From CALDTK01 sp965215215 (lineage in GTDB: Bacteria > Bacteroidota > Bacteroidia > Chitinophagales > Saprospiraceae): a stretch of DNA of 64,000 nucleotides. Numbering within the stretch: the first letter of the stretch is position 1; every line of letters begins with the position of its first letter. The stretch is taken from assembly GCA_965215215.1 (NCBI GenBank), contig OZ244043.1, forward strand, positions 1 through 64,000, given 5' to 3'. Made by a program: the position numbers and the translations under genes. Of this stretch, positions 55,307 to 63,389 are shown one piece after another. Under the pieces are notes generated by a model. The model did not search any database. It saw only the letters and a list, made by a program, of their open reading frames with translations, and was not told where the DNA came from.

Positions 55307-56056
55307 TCAGGGGGATACGGCGGTCAGCGTCTCCCTCCGCAGACAGCGCTGGTAGGCCAGCAGTAGCGCCGAACTCGCCTTCGAAGCGGAAACTTCGGTG
55401 AGCTCGGGCTCCAACTCGCGTACGTGAAAGTAGATCTTCAACTGCCGGTGTAGCTGCCCGTCGGGTACCATCTCGCCCCCCACGACCACCGGACAGGCAG
55501 CACGACCGAAGCCGTAGTGCGTGAGCAGGGTGGCGAGGTTGAAAACCGCGTCCGCCTCACTGTTGATGCGGCGGGGTTGAAAGAACACCGGCTGCTCGTC
55601 GCGTGCGGCGACGACCCACATGTGGCCCTCCACGAAGAAGCAAAGGACCAACTCACCGGCGGCCGGCAACAGGTCCGAGGCCGCCGCGAGCAGCAGTTGG
55701 GCGATGTGGTTAGTGTAGCTGCGGCCGGCCGCTAGCCCGGGATGCTGATCGAAGAGCGCGACGGCCTGCAGCGAGGACAGGTGGATAGCCCCCACGAGTC
55801 TCGGATCGGCCAGCGGGTAGGAGGCCCGTAGGTAGTCCGCGCGATCCGCGTCGAGGTACAGCTTACGCGGTACCAACTGCCAGTACGAACCCGTCTGGTA
55901 GACGGTCGTACCCGGGTGGTCGTTGACCTCGGCTATGCTGCAACCGGTGTACCGGTAGGTCGTACCGCGGTCCGCGGCGCTCGCTCCGGCGGGCACGAAT
56001 CGGTAGGCACCCCGCTCGTGCACGATGAACACACGCTCGGTGCCGGCGATCGCCAC
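55307..56056 (-). CDS. DUF3822 family protein
   Basis: A 249-aa protein of unknown function that in Bacteroidota often precedes rsmD, as here (11-bp gap). It likely has the actin/ASKHA-like fold proposed for DUF3822: LVGAIHLSSLQAVALFDQHPG, LVLCFFVEGHMWVVAARDEQPVFFQPRRI and INSEADAVFNLATLLTHYGF are the most conserved-looking parts. No signal peptide. Its partner or role is not known. Confidence 0.78.
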   Translation of the reverse strand: MAIAGTERVFIVHERGAYRFVPAGASAADRGTTYRYTGCSIAEVNDHPGTTVYQTGSYWQLVPRKLYLDADRADYLRASYPLADPRLVGAIHLSSLQAVALFDQHPGLAAGRSYTNHIAQLLLAAASDLLPAAGELVLCFFVEGHMWVVAARDEQPVFFQPRRINSEADAVFNLATLLTHYGFGRAACPVVVGGEMVPDGQLHRQLKIYFHVRELEPELTEVSASKASSALLLAYQRCLRRETLTAVSP

Positions 56057-56062
56057 CCTACA

Positions 56063-56647
56063 CTAGTTGTCCCAGCTTCCGGACAGCGAGGGCGTGGACA
56101 TGTTGCCGAAGCGGACCTGCCTGGTCGGATCGTAGCGCTCGTCGTACTTCTTGTACTTCGCTTTCGCGAATTTCCCCATGAAGGTGGAGTACGTGGTGCC
56201 GACCTGCACCACGTCCACCAGGGCGCTCTGGTAGGTGACCGTGTCGGCGTCGATCTCGAACTCCTTGCCGCCGCTGTACGGTATGAAGCGCAGGGAGTCC
56301 ACGTTGATGCCGAGGGTGTTGATCGAGTCCTGGGCGACGACGTAGGAGGTATCGTAGCGGATGACGCCGTCGAAGTTGGGATCGTCCGGATCGCCGTACA
56401 CGCTCACGAGCGGGATGCGGCCATTCTTGAGCACGTCGGTTAATGTATCGAAGTCAGCGGCGAAGTGCCCGGTAACGTCGCGGTAGATCTGCTGGGAGGA
56501 GCGTATTTCCTTGAGTCGGTCGATTACGGCATCTTCGCGCAGCTGCCGGAAGCTTCCAAACTCGATCGGCTCGCTGATGGAGCTCGTGAGTACGTAAACC
56601 AGGAACGCGGCAATCGCAAGTAAAACCAAGTTAATAGCCAATCTCAT
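56063..56647 (-). CDS. single-pass membrane protein of unknown function
   Basis: A 194-aa protein with one N-terminal membrane helix (LAINLVLLAIAAFLVYVLTSSI) and a periplasmic domain with RLKEIRSSQQIYRDVTGHFAADFDTLTDVL, recalling pilin-like or pseudopilin-like helices, but no prepilin cleavage motif. I do not recognise a named family. The ATG at 56647 is chosen; frames extending to 57046 cross tsaD. It lies 6 bp before the DUF3822 gene, so it may belong to the same transcript. Confidence 0.75.
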   Translation of the reverse strand: MRLAINLVLLAIAAFLVYVLTSSISEPIEFGSFRQLREDAVIDRLKEIRSSQQIYRDVTGHFAADFDTLTDVLKNGRIPLVSVYGDPDDPNFDGVIRYDTSYVVAQDSINTLGINVDSLRFIPYSGGKEFEIDADTVTYQSALVDVVQVGTTYSTFMGKFAKAKYKKYDERYDPTRQVRFGNMSTPSLSGSWDN

Positions 56648-56735
56648 AGTAGGAGCAGGGTTTGGGCAATGATACGCAAAGTAGCTAGCGCTTTCGGAGC
56701 GGCTAATCTTCGCAATTTTACACAACGAAACGTAG

Positions 56736-57842
56736 ATGCAAAATCCCTTAAATAGGGTGGCCGAGCCCCTGATCTTGGCCATCGAATCGTCCTGCGACGA
56801 TACGGGGGCCGCCGTTTGGGGCCGGGGCGAGTTGCTCTCCAACGTTGTCGCCTCCCAGCTGGAGCACGTGGCCACGGGCGGCGTGGTGCCCGAGGTGGCC
56901 AGTCGCGCGCACCAGCGGGTCATCGTCCCGGTGGTCGAGCAGGCCCTGCGTCGGGCGGGCATCGAGGCGCGGGAGCTGCACGCCGTGGCCGTTACGAAGG
57001 GCCCGGGGTTGATGGGTAGCCTCATCGTCGGGGTCGCTTTCGCCAAAACGTACGCCGCGGCGCTCGGTATCCCGCTGCTCGCCGTTCACCACATGGAAGC
57101 CCACGTACTCGCTCATTTCGCCACGGCGCACCGACCCGAGTTTCCGTTTTTGTGCCTTACCGTAAGCGGCGGCCACACGCAACTGCTCGTCGTCCGCGGT
57201 CCCTTCCGGTACCGAGAGATCGGCCGAACCCTCGACGACGCCGCCGGGGAGGCCTTCGACAAAAGCGGAAAACTGCTCGGACTCCCCTACCCCGCCGGAC
57301 CGCACATCGACAGGCTCGCCAAACTCGGCAACCCCAGGTTCGCTTTCGCAAAACCGTCCGTACCCGGTCTCGACTTCAGCTACAGCGGCCTGAAGACGAG
57401 CGTACTCTACTTTTTACGCGATCGAATCGCCGAGGATCCCCACTTCGTCAGGGAGAACCTGCACGACCTGTGCGCGTCGGTACAGCAAGCGATCGTGGAG
57501 AGCCTGCTGGTGCCCACCCGGGCCGCACTCCGGCAAACTCGGCTCGGGCAGCTCGTACTGGCCGGAGGGGTGAGCGCCAATTCCGGACTGCGAGCCGCGG
57601 CCCGGGCCCTCACCACGGAGCTCGGGATCGAACTCTTCGTCCCCCCCCTGAGCTTGAGCACCGACAACGCCGGCATGATCGCCGCCGCCGCCGCCTTCGC
57701 GTACCGGGACGGTCGTTTCGCCGGGGACGAGCTCGAAGCCGCGGCTAGACTACCGTTCGAGGTGCTACCGGCCGAAGATCAACTCGTGCCGTCCGCTTCG
57801 GGACCCGGACATCCGCGGTTAACAAGGAGCGGTACCGGCTAA
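56736..57842 (+). CDS. tsaD: tRNA N6-adenosine threonylcarbamoyltransferase TsaD
   Basis: Transfers threonylcarbamoyl to A37 of ANN-decoding tRNAs, with TsaB and TsaE. The 368-aa ASKHA protein shows ILAIESSCDDTGAAV, VPEVASRAHQ, the metal-binding HHMEAHVLAH, LCLTVSGGHTQLL, FDYSYSGLKTS-like LDFSYSGLKTSVLYF and LAGGVSANSGLR. Length is slightly over the usual 340 owing to a C-terminal tail. Two motif copies lie inside (57037-57049, 57343-57354). Confidence 0.97.
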   Translation: MQNPLNRVAEPLILAIESSCDDTGAAVWGRGELLSNVVASQLEHVATGGVVPEVASRAHQRVIVPVVEQALRRAGIEARELHAVAVTKGPGLMGSLIVGVAFAKTYAAALGIPLLAVHHMEAHVLAHFATAHRPEFPFLCLTVSGGHTQLLVVRGPFRYREIGRTLDDAAGEAFDKSGKLLGLPYPAGPHIDRLAKLGNPRFAFAKPSVPGLDFSYSGLKTSVLYFLRDRIAEDPHFVRENLHDLCASVQQAIVESLLVPTRAALRQTRLGQLVLAGGVSANSGLRAAARALTTELGIELFVPPLSLSTDNAGMIAAAAAFAYRDGRFAGDELEAAARLPFEVLPAEDQLVPSASGPGHPRLTRSGTG

Positions 57843-58077
57843 ACGATCGATGCCGCGTACGCACGATCCGAACCCTCCGTGAGGGTTGCGGGGACACGCG
57901 ACGGATCCGAACCAGCTTAGCGTTTGTCTAGGGATTAGCGATCCGGTGAGATCGCAGCTGAATCGGTGCTCACCGAGGGAGAAAACGTAGGGATAGCAGC
58001 GCTACCGCGGCGCTCTGACGATGGAAGGCTCCAAGTCAACCGATTTTCAGTCGATCAGTGAGTTCTTAGACAGACGC

Positions 58078-58938
58078 TTACAACGAGGCGAGTAACCGGA
58101 CCTTGGTCTCCTCGTAGTCCTCGGGGCTGATCAAGCCGCGATCGCGCAGCACCCGGAGCTCGGTGAGCTTACCGACGAGATCCGGCGGATCGCCTGCGGC
58201 CGGCCGCGATTTCCCGACCGCCGGAGCTTCGGGGTCTACCTGTAGTTCGTCGGTAGCACGTGGTACTGGATTGGCGTTGTCGGCCGGGGTAACCGGTGCG
58301 GTGGGGTCGACCACGAGCTCCTCGTCGGGTTTATCCCCCATCGGAGTCGAGGCTTCGGGTGCGGGTGCGGGCGGGGGGCTACCCGGTGAGCTCGTAGCCC
58401 GACGGATCATCTCCTCCACCTTGAACCGTCCTTTGCTCACCTGCTCCCCGAAGGCACCCGCGTCAGCCGAGCCGCCGTCGCGACGCTGTTCCGCCTGCCA
58501 CTGCTGCACCACGTCTTTGCCCTTCTCGAACTGCTCCCGGTAGAAGCGCTTGAAACGGTCCGGATCGAGATCGAGGATCGTTCCACCCGTCGAGAAGTGC
58601 TGCCTGAAGGCTTGCCCCGTGGCGTAAGCCGTTGCCCCGGACAGGACCCCCCCGGCCACGCTGCCCACGAGGGTACCCGCGAACGGCACGAGCTTCACGA
58701 CCGAAGCCGCCCCTACCCGGGCGAGCACCGCCGAACTCAGGGAGCTGACCAGCGCTTTACCCTTCGTCGCAGAAAAATCGACCTCGTACACCTCGCAGAG
58801 TTGACGGACCATGTCGAGCTGCACGGCCGACACCGCCGCGAGGTCGGCCAGGGCCACCGGGATGGCGCCGGAAGCGACGGCCCACATGCTGTGGTTGCGG
58901 ATGATGGTTTCGGCGTGTCGGCTGCGTTCGTCGGTCAT
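58078..58938 (-). CDS. DUF697 membrane protein with C-terminal SHOCT domain
   Basis: A 286-aa protein. The N-terminal half is a DUF697-type helical domain with membrane-associating segments (SMWAVASGAIPVALADLAAVSAV, KLVPFAGTLVGSVAGGVLSGATAYATG). A Pro/Asp-rich linker (about 175-245) follows, then a SHOCT-like end LRVLRDRGLISPEDYEETKVRLL, usually an oligomerisation module. Function unknown. The start is at MTDERSRHAETII. Confidence 0.82.
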   Translation of the reverse strand: MTDERSRHAETIIRNHSMWAVASGAIPVALADLAAVSAVQLDMVRQLCEVYEVDFSATKGKALVSSLSSAVLARVGAASVVKLVPFAGTLVGSVAGGVLSGATAYATGQAFRQHFSTGGTILDLDPDRFKRFYREQFEKGKDVVQQWQAEQRRDGGSADAGAFGEQVSKGRFKVEEMIRRATSSPGSPPPAPAPEASTPMGDKPDEELVVDPTAPVTPADNANPVPRATDELQVDPEAPAVGKSRPAAGDPPDLVGKLTELRVLRDRGLISPEDYEETKVRLLASL

Positions 58939-59011
58939 GGAGAGAGGGTGAAAAACTAGGGTTGGGTAACTAAGGGTGCTGAAGTATAACGCCGCGGGCG
59001 GTACACTCGGC

Positions 59012-60019
59012 TCACCACATCGACTCAAGCAGTTGGTTTACCGACCAAGGCGCCAGGCTCGTGCCCTTTCCGCCCATCCCGTTGCACAACCAGAGCCCGG
59101 GCAGCCCCGGGTGCTCGAGCACGAAGGGACGGCGATTCCGTGTGGTGGGTCGGATTCCGGCGAGGTATTGCGCTTCTGCGGGAATCTCCAGCCCGAAGCC
59201 CGCCGCTTGTTCGTGCAGGTAGCTCAGGCCGGCCTCCGTGGTCGCGGGCGTTCGGTCGTGGTCGTCGTTGGTGGCCCCGAGCCAGACCTCGTTTCGGGTA
59301 CCGATCGGGCAGACGAACGCGCTGCGTTTGTAGGCGGCATCCCGGGGGGCCGCGTCCAGTCGGAAGCGAACGCTCTCCCCTTTCGTACCCCGCCAGCCCA
59401 GGTCGCCCCAGCGTTGGGTGCGCATCGCCCGGGCTCCCGTACAGTCGACCACCCGGTCGGCGGTGACGCCCAACTCGCGCGCGCGCAGCCCCCCGTTCCC
59501 GACGGCGAGCGAATCCACGGCCACCTCCTGCTCGACGAGCAGACCCCGTTCGGTAAGGTGACGCCGGTAACGTTTTAGCGCGAGCGGCAGATCGACGCGG
59601 AAGCAGGCGTTGGTCGGACCGAGGGTAGTGGGGGTATTCGGGAACGGTTTTGCGGAAGCGTGTACCGGCGCCCCGAGCAGGGCACCGACGTCGGGTTGAC
59701 CCCGCCGCATGTCCCACTGGTTGAGGGCGGCGGGCCGTTCGAGGTCGCGCATAACCCGCATCGGGTGGAGTAGGTCCGCCCCGAGCGACCCACCGAGCTC
59801 GCGGTAGATTTGTAGACCTTCGAGCAGTTGGGGCATGCCCCAAGAAAGTACGAAGCGGCGGCCGGTTACGGGATTCACGATCCCAGCGGCCGCTACGCTG
59901 CTCGCGCCCTCGTGGCCACGATCCGCCACCAGGTGCTCGACGCCGAGCTGGCTGAGCCGGAAGCTCAGTAGCGTGCCTACCAGGCCCTGCCCGACGATCA
60001 AAACGCGGGTGCGCCTCAA
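59012..60019 (-). CDS. FAD-dependent oxidoreductase (DAO family)
   Basis: A 335-aa D-amino-acid-oxidase-like flavoprotein. The FAD motif is VLIVGQGLVGTLLSFRLSQLG near the N-terminus; AGIVNPVTGRR, TADRVVDCTGARA and the C-terminal GLWLCNGMGGKGTSLAPW fit the DAO fold. Its amine substrate is not evident. The best start is the TTG at 60019, overlapping the stop of the upstream gene as TTGA and placing the FAD motif at residue 5; no in-frame ATG is suitably placed. One motif copy at 59647-59658. Confidence 0.85.
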   Translation of the reverse strand: MRRTRVLIVGQGLVGTLLSFRLSQLGVEHLVADRGHEGASSVAAAGIVNPVTGRRFVLSWGMPQLLEGLQIYRELGGSLGADLLHPMRVMRDLERPAALNQWDMRRGQPDVGALLGAPVHASAKPFPNTPTTLGPTNACFRVDLPLALKRYRRHLTERGLLVEQEVAVDSLAVGNGGLRARELGVTADRVVDCTGARAMRTQRWGDLGWRGTKGESVRFRLDAAPRDAAYKRSAFVCPIGTRNEVWLGATNDDHDRTPATTEAGLSYLHEQAAGFGLEIPAEAQYLAGIRPTTRNRRPFVLEHPGLPGLWLCNGMGGKGTSLAPWSVNQLLESMW

Positions 60020-60366
60020 CGCGCGAGTTGCTTCTGCGTGCGAAGCGGGAGACCCTGGAGCACGAGTCCGTAGGAGTGGGCGATCCAACGCGCGAGCAGG
60101 TCGTCGGGGATCGCCTCGCGCTCCCAGTAGACGGAGTTCCAGTGCTTCTTGCTCATGTGGTAGCCGGGCTCGACGGACGCGTGCTCCTCGCGCAACCGGC
60201 CCGCCAGCTCGGGCTCGCACTTGAGGTTGAGGCGCGGCGTATCGAGGGAGAGGAGGGCGAAGATCTTCCCGCCCACCTTGTAGACTACGCGCTGCGGCCC
60301 GAACGGGGCGGACGCTTCGCAGCCCCGGTAGGCCTCGCAGAGCGCGGCGATCGTTTCGTGGTCCAT
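60016..60366 (-). CDS. MmcQ/YjbR family protein
   Basis: A 116-aa protein with the CyaY-like MmcQ/YjbR fold: LCEAYRGCEASAPFGPQRVVYKVGGKIFALLSLD, NLKCEPELAGRLREEH, VEPGYHMSKKHWNSVYWE and a final DDLLARWIAHSYGLVLQGL helix. The family's role is uncertain; DNA binding has been proposed. It is translationally coupled to the oxidoreductase gene and diverges from the histidine kinase across 5 bp. Confidence 0.9.
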   Translation of the reverse strand: MDHETIAALCEAYRGCEASAPFGPQRVVYKVGGKIFALLSLDTPRLNLKCEPELAGRLREEHASVEPGYHMSKKHWNSVYWEREAIPDDLLARWIAHSYGLVLQGLPLRTQKQLAR

Positions 60367-60371
60367 GGCCT

Positions 60372-61814
60372 ATGTTACAACTCGTGCACAAGTTAATCGA
60401 CCGGTTTCTTCTGACGCAGGAGCTGCGTGCCCGTCCGTACGAGCTGCGCCGGGCGCGCCTGCTCGGCTGGATCCACGTCATTACGGTGTTCATCGGCGCG
60501 GCCATGGCGCTGGTCCTGTGGATGATGGACCGGGTGGTGGTACCCGTGGTAGCGTTCACGCTGATCGTAGTCGTACTGACCGGCCTGTTCCGGCGCTTCG
60601 GCAACATGATCCTGAGCGGCAACCTGCTCGCCCTCTTCATCTGGCTGGTGTTGTCGGAGAGCATGTTGCGCACCGGCGGACTCTACTCCGACAACCTGCT
60701 GTGGATGCTGCTCGTGCCGGTGATCGCGTTTCTCTTCACCGACACCCGGTGGGGGGCCGCCTGGGCGATCCTGGTGGTCGCTACCCTGGGCGGCGCCTAC
60801 GTGGCCGAGCTGCGGGCCGACGTGAGCTACCGGTACGCGAGCTTGCACTTCGAGGCGGATTACTACTTCCTGAGCTATTTGGGGCTGTTCACCGGATTGT
60901 TCGGGGTGATCGTGCTCTTCGTGCGGGGCAACGACAACGTACTCGCCGAGCTCAAGGAAAAGAAGGAGGCGTTGCGCCGGGAGCACGCGCAGGTCGAGCT
61001 CCAGAACGAACGGCTCCGCATGCAGGAGGGCGAGTTGACGCGGAGCAACCGCGACCTCGAGCTGTTCGCCTACGTGGCGAGTCACGACCTGAAGGAGCCG
61101 GTGCGGATGGTGAAGGCCTTCTCGAACCTACTGGACAAGAGTTTGGGGAGCTCGCTGGACGGCGCGGACGCGGAGTACCTCGGGCACATTACCACGGGTG
61201 CCCAGCGGATGCAGGCGATGTTAGACGATCTACTCGCCTACTCCCGGGTGGGCCGGGAGCGGGTGAGCGACCGCGATGTGGACCTGAATTCCATCGTGGA
61301 GGTGGTTCGGAACAACCTGCGCGTCCCGCTCGACGAATCGGGCGGCGCGATCGAAGCCGGACCGCTTCCGACCATCCGCGCGAAAAACGTACAGGTGGTC
61401 CAGGTGGTCCAAAACCTCGTGGCCAACGCGCTCAAATTTCGTGAGGCAGACCGGGTTCCGCACGTTCGCATCCGTCAACTCGCGGGCACCCGGGACGAAC
61501 TCGGGCTCGAAGTCGCGGACAACGGGATCGGGATCGCGGAGAAGGACATTCCCAAGATCTTCGGCGTGTTTCAGCGCCTGCACAGCCGGGCGAAGTTCGA
61601 GGGCTCCGGGATCGGGCTCGCGACCGTCCGCCGCATCGTGGACGACTGGGGCGGCCGGGTGGAGGTGAGCAGTGAGGTGGGGCGAGGCACCTCGTTCCGG
61701 ATTTGGATTCCGGCGGATCGCTCGGTCGCCGGGGAGCCACTAGGGGAAGATACCGAGCGCCATGTAATCGGCCCCGATCTTATTGATAGCCACCACGAAG
61801 GCGGCGGTGCGTAG
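60372..61814 (+). CDS. membrane sensor histidine kinase
   Basis: A 480-aa kinase with five or six N-terminal membrane helices (residues 30-180), a coiled coil (LKEKKEALRREHAQVELQNERLRMQEGELTR), HisKA with phosphoacceptor His in YVASHDLKEPVRMV, and HATPase_c with N box VQNLVANALKF, G1 VADNGIGIAEKD and G2 GSGIGLATVRRIV. The signal is unknown and no response regulator is nearby, though it resembles phytochrome-type kinases. The last 25 codons lie over the 3' end of the convergent gdhA gene. Confidence 0.93.
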   Translation: MLQLVHKLIDRFLLTQELRARPYELRRARLLGWIHVITVFIGAAMALVLWMMDRVVVPVVAFTLIVVVLTGLFRRFGNMILSGNLLALFIWLVLSESMLRTGGLYSDNLLWMLLVPVIAFLFTDTRWGAAWAILVVATLGGAYVAELRADVSYRYASLHFEADYYFLSYLGLFTGLFGVIVLFVRGNDNVLAELKEKKEALRREHAQVELQNERLRMQEGELTRSNRDLELFAYVASHDLKEPVRMVKAFSNLLDKSLGSSLDGADAEYLGHITTGAQRMQAMLDDLLAYSRVGRERVSDRDVDLNSIVEVVRNNLRVPLDESGGAIEAGPLPTIRAKNVQVVQVVQNLVANALKFREADRVPHVRIRQLAGTRDELGLEVADNGIGIAEKDIPKIFGVFQRLHSRAKFEGSGIGLATVRRIVDDWGGRVEVSSEVGRGTSFRIWIPADRSVAGEPLGEDTERHVIGPDLIDSHHEGGGA

Positions 61815-63164
61815 GTCGGGGATGTCGGGGTGTTGGTTGCGGACCGCACGAATCTGCTGGTAGGCGTTGACCATCGTCTCCTCGAGCCCGGAACGCACGA
61901 GATCGATCTCTTCGGCTCCTTTGGCCACGAGCTCGCGATCGCGCTCGGAGATGGGTTTGCCGGTACGTTCCTCGACGAGCGAGAGCAGGCGGGCGTTCTG
62001 GTTTTCGTCGAAGCGCTTCTCCATGCGGCCGAAGCGCATGTGGGAGAGGTTTTTGAGCCACTCGAAGTAACTCACCGTCACACCGCCGGCGTTGAGGTAC
62101 ATGTCGGGAATGATTACCACGTCCCGTTGCTTGAGGATGCGCTGGGCGCCACTCGTGACCGGGCCGTTGGCCGCCTCCGCGATGATCTTGGCGCGGATGC
62201 GTTCGGCGTTCTTGACGTTGATCACGTTCTCGAGGGCCGCGGGCACGAGGATGTCGCACTCGAGCTCGAGGCAGTCCTCGCGGTGCTCTTTACCGAAGGA
62301 CTGTGCACCCGGGTAGTCGAGGATCGAGCCCCTTTCCTGACGGTAGGTGAGGAGGTCGTGGATGTCGATTCCCTTCGGGTCGTGGATGTAGCCTTCGACC
62401 TCGCCGACGCCGATGATCTTGACGCCGCCCTCGTCCTGCGAGATGCGCGCGGTATAGCTGCCGACGTTACCGAGGCCCTGCACGACCATCGTTTTGCCCT
62501 CGATGCCCGGCGGCAGGCCGAGCTTCTTCATGTCCTCCGCGAAGGAGCAGCACTCCCGGATGCCGTAGAACACCCCCCGGCCGGTGGCTTCGGTGCGGCC
62601 CTTGACGCCGCTCTGCGCTTCGGGCTTGCCCGTTACGCAGCCGGCGGCATCGATATCGTTGCCGGCGAAGGTGCGGTAGGTGTCGTAGATCCAGGCCATC
62701 TCACGCGCGCCGGTTCCGTAGTCGGGGGCGGGCACATCGACGCTCGGCCCGATACAGTTGCGTCGGATGAGCTCCATGGTGTAGCGGCGGGTGATGTTCT
62801 CCAGGTCGTGCGGCTCGAACTCCCAGGGGTTGATCTTCACACCGCCTTTCGCGCCGCCGAAGGGTACGTCGACGATGGCGCACTTGTAGCTCATGAGGGC
62901 GGCGAGCGCCATCACCTCGTCCTGGTTAACGTGGTTGGAGTAGCGGATCCCCCCCTTGGTCGGCAAGCGGTGGTGGGAGTGCTGAACGCGGTAGGCTTCG
63001 ATCACTTTGTACTCCCCGGCCACCTTGACCGGGAAATTCATCCGGTACACGGAGTTGCACGCTTTAATCTGGTCGAGCAGACCGTAGGGCAGGCCCGTGA
63101 AGGGCGAGGCTTGGTCGAAGTAGTCGTTGACCGATTGAAAAAAGCTAATCTGTAAATCCATCAT
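61740..63164 (-). CDS. gdhA: glutamate dehydrogenase family protein (Glu/Leu/Phe/Val)
   Basis: Interconverts glutamate and 2-oxoglutarate with NAD(P); other amino-acid specificities are possible. The 474-aa protein has HHRLPTKGGIRYSNHV, the catalytic Lys in VPFGGAKGGVKINP, DVPAPDYGTGAREMAWIYDTY, and the Rossmann motif VVQGLGNVGSYTARI. It may start at either of two adjacent ATGs (63164 or 63161). The start overlaps the ccmD-like gene and the end overlaps the kinase gene by 75 bp. Confidence 0.93.
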   Translation of the reverse strand: MMDLQISFFQSVNDYFDQASPFTGLPYGLLDQIKACNSVYRMNFPVKVAGEYKVIEAYRVQHSHHRLPTKGGIRYSNHVNQDEVMALAALMSYKCAIVDVPFGGAKGGVKINPWEFEPHDLENITRRYTMELIRRNCIGPSVDVPAPDYGTGAREMAWIYDTYRTFAGNDIDAAGCVTGKPEAQSGVKGRTEATGRGVFYGIRECCSFAEDMKKLGLPPGIEGKTMVVQGLGNVGSYTARISQDEGGVKIIGVGEVEGYIHDPKGIDIHDLLTYRQERGSILDYPGAQSFGKEHREDCLELECDILVPAALENVINVKNAERIRAKIIAEAANGPVTSGAQRILKQRDVVIIPDMYLNAGGVTVSYFEWLKNLSHMRFGRMEKRFDENQNARLLSLVEERTGKPISERDRELVAKGAEEIDLVRSGLEETMVNAYQQIRAVRNQHPDIPDLRTAAFVVAINKIGADYMALGIFP

Positions 63165-63339
63165 CCGGCTCTAGTTGATTTTCGAGTTTGGTTAACCGTC
63201 GGTCTACCCACCACACGAAGGCAAATAGTCCGAGCAGTACCAACGCGATGACGGCAACCACGACGTAGATCTTGCCTACGCTTCGTAAAAAGTCGGGTTG
63301 CGCCTGCAGGAGTAGAGCGGCGGAGAGGGTGGAATCCAT
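63145..63339 (-). CDS. ccmD: CcmD-like small membrane protein
   Basis: A 64-aa protein with one membrane helix (KIYVVVAVIALVLLGLFAFVWWV) followed by DRRLTKLENQLEPDD. This matches the CcmD family, which helps release heme-loaded CcmE during cytochrome c maturation. It lies 50 bp after ccmC on the same strand and overlaps gdhA by about 20 nt. Identification rests on size, topology and context. Confidence 0.8.
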   Translation of the reverse strand: MDSTLSAALLLQAQPDFLRSVGKIYVVVAVIALVLLGLFAFVWWVDRRLTKLENQLEPDDGFTD

Positions 63340-63389
63340 GGGCTGGGCGGCGAGGGCTTGGGCCCTGTAAATGTGCGCGATATTTATGA

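Noticed and set aside
57843..58077. Possible tRNA or small RNA, and a hairpin at 57871-57887
   Set aside because: No cloverleaf or anticodon arm could be drawn, and the 7-bp stem is followed by G rather than T residues.
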